Source of the DNA: Balamuthia mandrillaris
Taxonomy: Eukaryota > Discosea > Longamoebia > Balamuthiidae
Reading direction: 5' to 3'
Length of the DNA: 64,000 nt
NCBI GenBank assembly: GCA_031835245.1
Contig: JAVKOQ010000065.1
Location: forward strand, 70,001-134,000
Shown: positions 54,017 through 64,000 of the stretch, one piece after another
How the letters are laid out: every line of letters begins with the position of its first letter
Numbering within the stretch: the first letter of the stretch is position 1
The notes under the pieces: generated by a model
Database searches by the model: none
Seen by the model: the letters and a program-made list of their open reading frames with translations, nothing else
Told to the model about the DNA's origin: nothing
Position numbers and translations under genes: made by a program

Positions 54017-55175
54017 TCAAAAGAAGGAGCACGGAGGCATGTGACGTGCTTGGCCGCTGCCCTGGTCCTCAAAGTCTGGTCCATCATCTTCTGCTGGAAC
54101 AGGTCTAAAGCATTCATGGCCGAACCATGTGAGGGAGCGCAGAAAGACATAGCAGTCAAGCGCGGGACAGAAGCGGTACATGAGTCTTCCGCTGATGCCG
54201 CTCTCACACCCATTGCTCATCGTAAACTGATGACAGTACGCTTTTTCTCCTTCCTCTATCTGCCTCTTTGTTGGCAGGGGTTCGGTTGGATCTACTCCTT
54301 CTCCTTCTTCCCCACCAACAGCGCCAGGTTCTTCTTCACCCGAGTCGGTATAGTAGCCGTCATAAGGGCTATAGTAGATGTCGCAAGAGATGAGCTCATC
54401 GTTGAAGAGACCAGAGGAGATGCTGCCGTTGCAGTGGTTGGTGAGGTTTGCAGAGAAGGAGGCCACATCATCGCTGCAGAGGATGGCCCATGAGGACCAT
54501 TCAACAACGGAGGTGTGGGATGAGTCCCAGTAGTGGTCGTGGTCGTAGTCGTAGTCTCCACTGCCTGCCCATGGTGCAATTCTTCTTTCGTTGGAGACAG
54601 TGACGCCTTCTCCTTCGTAACCTTCTGTTTTTTTTTTCGTAGTAACAATAAAGAAAGAATAAGAACTTCTGTTTTTTTTTTTTCGTAGAAGGGGAAAGGC
54701 AACTGAGCGAAACAAGTGGAAGAGGCAAACCTTCAGCAACGCCAGATTCGGAGTAGTAAACGGTGCAGCTGCTTCCAAAGCTCTCTCCCTCTGTAAAGTA
54801 AGCCACGAAGCACTCTGAGCCGTTGCGGTCGACTACGAAGAGAGCAAGCTGACCGCTGAAACCTCCCCTTATAAACCCGTGCTCAGGGGCCACAAATTCC
54901 AAGCACTCCTCGTCCTCGCACTCGATCGCCTCTCCTTCGAGCCCATCCTCTGTGAGGCGGAAGGAGCCGTCGCAAAAGTAGCGAACAGAGAAAACGTCAA
55001 CAAAGTCGGAGAAAGCACAGGCCTCCGAGTCGCCGCCGCTGGATAAAAGGGTGTACTCGTGGACGACGTGGTCCAGTTGAGCGTTGGACAAAGGAGCCAG
55101 GCCCATGCAGAGCACCACCACCACAAAGAACCACATCAACAACAAAGCGGGGGAAGGACGTGGTGTTGTGGCCAT
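54017..55175 (-). CDS. Secreted protein of unknown function
   Basis: Exon 1 (55175-54731) has a signal peptide (LLLMWFFVVVVLCMGLAPLS, cleavage near NAQ) followed by a Cys-containing acidic beta-rich region (EACAFSDFVDVFSVRYFC). The intron at 54625-54730 leads to exon 2, joined as VAE-EGYEGEGVTVSNERR, with NSxT-type glycosylation sites (NLTNHCNGSIS) and paired cysteines. The frame closes at 54017. A further small exon reaching 53722 would add a hydrophobic C-terminus (ISSVVLLALVLFTAF) suited to a GPI anchor; that alternative is not proven. The exon 2 splice acceptor is duplicated in tandem 44 nt apart. No family is recognised. Confidence 0.65.
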
Positions 55176-55538
55176 TCTTCCTTTCTCTGCTACGTTTTTT
55201 TTTATATTTTTCTTGCCTGAAGCCTCGGATCGTTACGCTTTTTGGCTTTTTTTCCATTGGTCCATCCAGCAGAGATTAACTGCCCAATGAAACGTACATA
55301 ATCTGATATGAGGGTTCTTTGTTTGTCAAGTAATTTCGGCGAAAAAAATCTGATTTCGTGTCGACGTTAAAGGCTCAATGACGTCAGCATGCTCGAAGAA
55401 AATTTCAAACCACCAACCAAAAATCAAAATGAGCTGCACGCCCTTTAACGCGAGAGTTTATTCTTAACGTACAATAGAACGCAAACAATTCACAACACAA
55501 TCTCCTTTTGTCCTCTCTCTTGCGATGAACAACCGAAC

Positions 55539-56761
55539 CTACTCCGCTGTTCCTTTCTCTTGAATGGTGATGGGAAGAACTGCTTTGATGGGTTTGGCTC
55601 CTTTCACCTGAAGATTACATATCAACTCGTGAACGCAGTTGCTTCCGCCCAACGCCAACGAGTCGGGCATTTCGTAGCGTATCTCCCCTTGGAAGGTGGA
55701 CTCTGGTTTCAAAGGAAACGCTCCGTCGGCGTCAAACTCTTGCTCTTTACCGGTCCGCATTTCCACTGACTTGGGTTTTTTCTTTCCGGCTCGGGGGATG
55801 GTTTTCGTGGTTTGAAGAAAGATAGAGAGCGACTTGATAACTTTTGGAGACTGGTTGTTCACTGTTACTGCATATGAGGAAAGGGTTTTTTTTTAAAAAA
55901 AGGACGTAAGTCAACATTTCAAGAACGAAGAAAGAAGAGAAGGACAAGGGTGGTACCGTAGATAGGCAGAGATTGACCGAGTGGCCATTCTTTAGATTCC
56001 AATGCGCAGTGAAAATGCAGTGGCTTCTTCCTTGCTCGCCAGTAACGCTCAGTCACTTCTGTGACCTCTCTTCCATTGGCAACGAACCGCCTCGTCAGGG
56101 TTAAGTTCCGCGAGTCAGAGTCTTCCATTCTGCTGTTATTAAAGTTTGGTGAAGAAGGGAAGTCAGGGCTGTTTGCAGAAGATGGACGCGCAGTGACACA
56201 TCGCCGTCTAGCATCGAACGAAGGACTGGGAGAGTTTTCTTCTTCGAATTGAGTCTCGATATCTCTTTGTGTCATCACTCCTTCCTTTAGAAGCGGCGGA
56301 AGAACGAGAGGAGGGGGCAAAGGTGCCTTGGCTATAGTTCGAGGAGTTGGAGGAGAGGGCATGTCACAGTCAAATGAGGAAATGGGAGGCGGGGGAGGAA
56401 GATTGGGAGCAGACAAGGACAGAGGATTGGGGTTGGGAGAAGGAAACCCGTTTTTGACTTCGTGACGCTTTAGCGAAGGCGGAGGAACGAGAAGAGGGTC
56501 GTGTTGTTGCCCACCGAGAGGACGTGGAGGAGCCCTAAGAGAATACATTCGCTGTCTTTCAGGCGGAGACCCTTCTGCGGCCGGTTGTACATCCCCCAAA
56601 CTTGTGCTCCGCTTTCGCGGGCTAAAGGCTTCTGTCCGTTTTGCCAACGCTATCCGCGTCTTGAGTTCTTCTATTCTTTCTACCTCGTGTTCGTACTCAT
56701 TTTTCACTTTGTCTATCTCTTGCCCCAGCCGCGCCACTTCCTGTTGCAACCTCGCCTTCAT
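55539..56761 (-). CDS. Arrestin-fold (arrestin C domain) protein with N-terminal coiled coil
   Basis: Two exons. Exon 1 (56761 to about 55955) starts MKARLQQEVARLGQEIDKVK, a short coiled coil, then a long Pro-rich linker (PNLPPPPPISSF), then beta strands: RNLTLTRRFVANGREVTEVT, PLHFHCALESKEWPLGQSLP. Exon 2 begins VTVNNQSPKVIKSLSIFLQT and continues RYEMPDSLALGGSNCVHEL to VLPITIQEKGTAE. The V.V.N.S...I..L.I.L.Q pattern is characteristic of the arrestin C-terminal domain. The N-terminal arrestin domain seems missing or unrecognisable. The likely role is adaptor in receptor or vesicle trafficking (inference). Confidence 0.7.
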
Positions 56762-57078
56762 CTTGTGTTGGTCTTTCTTGCTTCTTATGTCTTATTCCCA
56801 GCACCACTTTTCATTACCATAACCAAAAGGTATTCGGGAGACGTTCGCTTATTTAGGAAAGAGAACCGATGTCTCCGAAACTCCGCTGTGTCTCTGTTCA
56901 ACTCGAATTAGCAACACTTTCTTTTCGGAGAGGAAAAAAAACAACAACAAACCATGAATTGGAACAGGTGAGTCATGTTAGTCCTGTAACACAATGATTA
57001 AGGCAAGAGGCGAAATGGAAGTGAATTTTAAAAAAAAATTTACAAAAGAACAAACACAGAGTGGGAATGAAGAAAAAC
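56762..57078. other. Spacer between arrestin-fold and F-box/WD40 genes
   Basis: About 315 bp. It holds the 5' flank of the arrestin-fold gene and the 3' flank of the F-box/WD40 gene. An open plus frame crosses 56501-56911 but is antisense to the coding exon. I see nothing else. Confidence 0.3.
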
Positions 57079-59616
<2,538 letters not shown>

Positions 59617-60219
59617 TATTATTCTGACTTTTCTCGTTTGTTTGTCTTTGTGTCGACAATTTGGGGAAAAGAAATGGTAAGGGGAAAAAAGGCAACATAC
59701 AAGTCGCCACGCCTTCCCTGCTTCTTCTCGCTGAGGAATTGTGTGTCGTCTAGGACTCCTTTCAAACCAAGCCGTTGCGCGTTGCTCCTCTGCTCAATTC
59801 TAGCGACGACATGAAAATTTCATAGAATGTCGACAAAGTCATAAATCCGTGACGACATGGAAATTGTCCTCAAAAAATATTTTTGGTCGACATCCGAATA
59901 TTTGTTTCAGCCAAAAAATAGGCTGAGAAAAAGGAGGACTGAAAAGAAAAGAGAGAGATCAGCAAAAGTTATTGTTGTTGTTTTTTATTTTATTTTATTT
60001 TTTGCTCCCTCTCCCTACCTACTCGCCGCTATAACAACAACTACCAAGAGAAAAAAAACCAAGGTTTGTTCCTTTTTTTTGGTCTAAAGATTAACATTAA
60101 CGTTTTTTTTTTATTCGCGGTTACGCTTTGAATAGGTCTAATATTGTTGCTTGAGGAAAAAAAAAAAGCAAGGTGTTCTTCTTTTGTTTTGCTTTGCCCT
60201 TTGTAGAAGAAAAACCAAG
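59617..60219. promoter_or_regulatory. Divergent promoter with two GACGACATG elements and GTCGAC sites
   Basis: About 600 bp between the F-box/WD40 and deubiquitinase genes. GACGACATG lies at about 59805-59813 and 59852-59860. GTCGAC is at about 59653, 59830-59835 and 59886-59891. The interval is otherwise AT-rich with A and T homopolymers. Confidence 0.45.
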
Positions 60220-60349
60220 ATGAATGAAGAAGACCTGGCCAAAAAGAAACAGAAAGAAGAAGAGCATGACATCCTGCAACGCCGGATTGAGGACACCTTC
60301 CGTCAGTACGAACGCGATTTGGAGTTTAGAGGTGAGAGCCCATCGTTTC

Positions 60350-60391
<42 letters not shown>

Positions 60392-63300
60392 TCCTTTCTC
60401 ATTCCTATTATTTTTTTGGCCATAATTTTTTTGTTATTTTCTTTTATTTTTTCCATTTTATTTATTTTTCTTTCTTTTCTATTTCTTTTTTTCTTTTTTT
60501 CTCTTTTTTCCATTTTATTTATTTTTCTTTCTTTTCTATTTCTCTTTTCTTTTTTTCTTTTTTTCTCTTTTTCTTTTTTCTATTCTCTTTTTCTTTTTTC
60601 ATTCCCGAAGACATTTTTGACCAAACTTTTTTTTGTATTGTTTTATTATATTTTTAAACAATAAAGATGAGCCATGGGATGCTTTGGAGCAAGTAAACCA
60701 ATGGATACTGAACGCGATAGACCGAAAGGCGGCCAAGATGAAGAAAAAAGGGACGTGGAGGGATCCTGAGGCGCTGCGAGCGGTCATGCTTGAGCTTTTG
60801 GCCAGTTCTTCTTCCTCATCGTCTTCCGTTTCTTCTTGTTCTTCTTCGTCTTCATCTTCTTGTTCTTCGGATGATGAGTTGGACAACGAAAACGAAAACG
60901 AAAACGGCAACGGAAATCCAGAGACAACGGCAACCAACGAAAGCGAACAAGAACAAAAACAAGAACCGGAAGAACAAGAACAAAAAGAACACAAGGATGA
61001 CGAAGATGCCGTGGCAAAGACCGTTGAAGAAACAAAGATAGAGGAACAAAAACAAGAAGAAGGATTGAAGGAAAGAACAGACCAACAAAGAAATTGCTCT
61101 GATTCTGCTGCTGTAGAGCAAAGAGAAAAAGAGTGTAATATTCTTCATCACCAAGACGCAGAACAAGATGAGGTTCAAAATAAAGGTAAAGAAGAAATGG
61201 AAGAACAAAGCAACTTTCAAGATGATGGTGATGGCGATAACGTTGAGGATCAGCAGCAACAACAGGAAAGCAACGCAGACGTAGTACACGAAGAAACGGA
61301 AGAGGAGAAACAACGCAATGCTGAGTTGAAGCAAATTCACAATTATTTATTGCAGATTTTCTTGCCTCGCATTTGCAAGAAGCTGCTTCGCAAACGGTTT
61401 GCTCCTATCAATGCTCTTCTGTTTCTCTTTTCCTTTCTCTTCTTCTCTGTTGCTTCTCTACCAACAAGCTTTGTTTTGTGCCGTGCAGATACTATCCTCC
61501 ATATGCCAAACTTCGGTTGAACCAAATGTTCCAATACGTGCTTCACGCCATTGCCTTGTATATTACTTCCACCAACACCAAAAGAAGGCTAGTGAAGTTG
61601 CTCAACTGGTTGTTTGATCCTGATCTCGCATTTTATCAGATTTACAGTACTCATCGCATTGGCGAGGTTTGCTATTTCTTTCTCTCTTCATCCTCTACTA
61701 TTCGCCTCATCTTTTGATAAATGACTTTTGTTTTCTGGACTCTAGAATTATTATGATAACTCATTGACCGACGTTTCTGGTTTTTTCACTACAGTCCGTC
61801 AACCCCTTCCCTTCTGCTATTTTCTTTTTTCATTTCAACTGACCTTCCTTCCCCATTGAAAATTTTTAAAGCCGAACGGCCAAGCATCACCCTATTTGTT
61901 GCAAAACATAAATGCGTTCGGAGAGGTTTGTGGATTTGAATACATTGTAGATAGGCTTCAGGATGAGCAAAACCCCATCTCGTTGGCAAGGCTAGTCAAA
62001 GTTCTTGGACCCTTTGCTAGGGTTCTCTCCTCTCGCTCTCCTCTCGCTCTCCTCTCGCTCTCCTCTCGCTCTCCTCTCGCTCTCCTCTCCTCTTTTACTT
62101 CTTATTGTTCTTGTTCTTCTACTGAGCTATCTCTTATACCATACACAAAAGATTCGCAAGTGCTTATTACCAATGTACGCGAAACCTTGGGTGAAACGTG
62201 TCTCTGCCACGATGTTCAAACGCATCCTCGAATTGCCAGATAACGAACTTAAAATCATTCCAAAGGAAGATCTTAACAAAACGTTGGAAGTACTGGACAA
62301 GTTGTGTAAACTTTGCACACAACAACAACTGCAACCACAACGCCTTCTCTCTCCTCTGGATGATATAGAATTGGATGATGATGATTACTATAATCCTCAA
62401 CAGCTTCAACACGGTCAACACCATAACGAAGCAGAAGAAGATGATCCAATGGCGTTTGCAGAAGTGGTAGAAAGATTCAAGCTCAACTTTGCTTACAAGT
62501 GTCTTCATTCTTCTTCGTTGGAGAGAAGATTGAATGGCTTGAACGCCATCAACAAGCTGATTATGATGGCCACCAGAAAAGATGCTGAAGATAAAACCTC
62601 TTCTTATTCTTCGGGTTATGCGGCCGCTGGGTATGGATACGCCGCCAGGAGAATGCAAAGACTTTCTTCATCTGCCAAATGGCTTACAAAGCAACGAATG
62701 GTTTGTCTTATGTCTTTTTTTTTTGTTTTTTTTTTTCTCTTCGTTTTCTTTCGTTCTGTTCAACAATTCAATTCTCCAGGCGAATTGGTTGGAAGGAAAA
62801 GGCATCGTGGAAGAGTTATTCGGCAAAAAGATGCACATCGAGCTCATCTCTCGGTCCAGGGATGTGTTGAGCCTCCTCGTCGAGAGCAACAAGTTTGGAG
62901 AGGACTATCTCGACCTTCTATGGAACGCAGCAGCTGGCACTGGCAAAGAAGAGAGAATGACAGAAACAGTATTTGAGCTGATCGATATGCTCGTTCTTCA
63001 TCTCGAGCCGGAACACTTGGATCACTTGTTGCTGCGAATCAAGGAGACACAGATTTATGACTCACATACGTTAGCTTTGTTGAACTCCATCACTTTGCAA
63101 CAATTATCGGATGATCCTGATGAGGTTAATGCTCTCTTCTTTTCACCCTTTCTTTGCTGTTACTTTCGTCGTTCTAGAGCGTTCAGAAGCTTTCAGCCTT
63201 CTCCTCCCTGACCGGTTCTTTTCTGTCTGAAAAATAGGAGAGAAAAACTAGAGGATTATTGTTATTCTGGGATGCCATCCAAGATGAGCACTTCATCTCC

Positions 63301-64000
63301 GAAGCCGTCTCCAAAGAGGCAACGACCTATCTGAAGAATATCATTCCTCGGTCCCGTTGCCAATTGTACAGAATGAGTTTTATGAATCTCTGTCTTGCCA
63401 ACCTTCAAAATCATTCCTCTGTTCCACAGTCACTCAAACTGTTGCTTTCAATTTTGGGTATTCCTCTCTTTAACTTTCATTATCTCTTTCGTCGTTTCTC
63501 TTTCTCTTTTCCTCTTGCTCTCTTTATGTCACTCGTTGTGCTCGATTCTTACTTTGATGATGTTTTCTTTTGCAATAGAAACGTTTTCTGATGACCCGCG
63601 AATCAATGAAAGAGCGGCAGTCATTATCGACATGGCCGAAGAGCAACACCTTATGGATCGCTTTTTCTCTGATCTACAAATGTACAAAGAAAAGGCCATT
63701 GAAAATGCTGCTCAACAATTCGAAGAACGAGAACGAGCTCAAGATTCAACTCATAATTCTTACTTGTACTTAGTTCCTTCTCTGTTCTCTCATTCTCCCT
63801 TATGCTTTTTGTCTTTCTTATTCCTCTTTTCGCTTCGCATTTAAAAACAAATACAGAGAAGAAGATGATTTGAAGCATGACATCAACAACTTGATCCTGG
63901 TTGGAGTTCAGCCTCACCTCAAACAAGTCGAAATCCGACTCAAGTTCCTCCGTTTCCTTCTGAGTCACTCTCCTCTCTACATCAGCTCCGCTCAACTGGA
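60220..64000 (+). CDS. USP9X/USP24-class giant deubiquitinase, 5' part, 3' end off window
   Basis: Multi-exon gene starting MNEEDLAKKKQKEEEHDILQ at 60220 and leaving the window. The exon from about 60665 reads EPWDALEQVNQWILNAIDRK followed by a long acidic Gln/Glu region. Armadillo-like helical segments follow: YYPPYAKLRLNQMFQYVLHA, ANWLEGKGIVEELFGKK, HIELISRSRDVLSLLVE and YLDLLWNAAAGTGKEE. The NWL...GIVE.LFG...H.EL..RS..VL.FL...Y.DLLW arrangement is the conserved N-terminal block of USP9X, USP24 and USP34. The catalytic C19 peptidase domain would lie beyond the right edge. The predicted role is deubiquitination in the cytosol or nucleus. Confidence 0.8.
60351..60600. repeat. (CT)n plus T-rich low-complexity intron in the deubiquitinase gene
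   Basis: A CT run (about 60353-60390) followed by roughly 200 bp of T-rich sequence with imperfect copies of a TTTCCATTTTATTTATTTTTC unit at about 60448 and 60508. It fills intron 1. Confidence 0.85.
62018..62092 (+). repeat. Tandem CTCTCGCTCTC minisatellite
   Basis: About six copies of an 11-12 bp unit of CTCTCGCTCTCCT type inside an intron of the deubiquitinase gene, shortly before the exon encoding LLITNVRETL-type or alternative-frame sequence. Confidence 0.8.

Overview
This is a gene-dense nuclear segment of a free-living unicellular eukaryote. GT-AG introns of about 40-130 nt interrupt many genes, a Pol III tRNA gene is present, and there are no bacterial-style operons. Gene content points to Amoebozoa: a SCAR/WAVE protein, a Roco (Roc-COR-kinase) gene, a Skp1-type cytosolic GlcNAc-transferase, a plant/amoeba-type IRE/MAST kinase, and an F-box protein family with short-period ankyrin-like repeats. 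A discosean amoeba of the Acanthamoeba/Balamuthia type is my best guess, by inference only. GC content looks moderate, and introns carry long pyrimidine-rich microsatellites.

Layout. 0-10.7 kb: IRE/MAST kinase (minus, 3' end off the window), divergent mitochondrial-carrier-like protein, ORC2 (minus), SPRY protein, Topors-like RING ligase. 10.8-17 kb (all minus): SCAR/WAVE, a fused CDP-alcohol phosphotransferase-cytidylyltransferase, a PH plus endonuclease/exonuclease/phosphatase protein. 17-24.1 kb: nucleotidyltransferase, glutamine:fructose-6-phosphate amidotransferase, SRP receptor alpha (minus), tRNA-Met(CAT). 24.3-31 kb: alpha/beta hydrolase, ankyrin-type F-box protein 1, DUF2439 plus G-patch protein, methyltransferase (minus), Skp1-type GlcNAc-transferase (minus). 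31.5-39.1 kb: a single large Roco kinase gene. 39.2-50 kb: small coiled-coil protein, ankyrin-type F-box protein 2 in opposite orientation to copy 1, betaine-aldehyde-dehydrogenase-like enzyme, LRR protein, and a large type I membrane kelch/cysteine-rich protein. 50.7-64 kb: charged nuclear-type protein, small mitochondrial-type protein, secreted protein, arrestin-fold protein, F-box/WD40 protein and the 5' part of a USP9X/USP24-class deubiquitinase that runs off the window.

Functional threads are ubiquitin signalling (several F-box proteins, a RING ligase, a giant DUB, and an enzyme family that modifies Skp1), membrane and secretory functions (Kennedy-pathway fusion, SRP receptor, kelch receptor, secreted protein), and signalling/cytoskeleton (Roco, MAST, SCAR). 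I saw no transposon, CRISPR, rRNA or virus-derived gene. The most unusual items are the phosphotransferase-cytidylyltransferase fusion, the Roc domain split by a roughly 300-residue low-complexity insertion with an altered G3 motif, the pro-sequence ahead of the catalytic cysteine of the amidotransferase, and a recurring GACGAC-type element with GTCGAC sites in intergenic regions.
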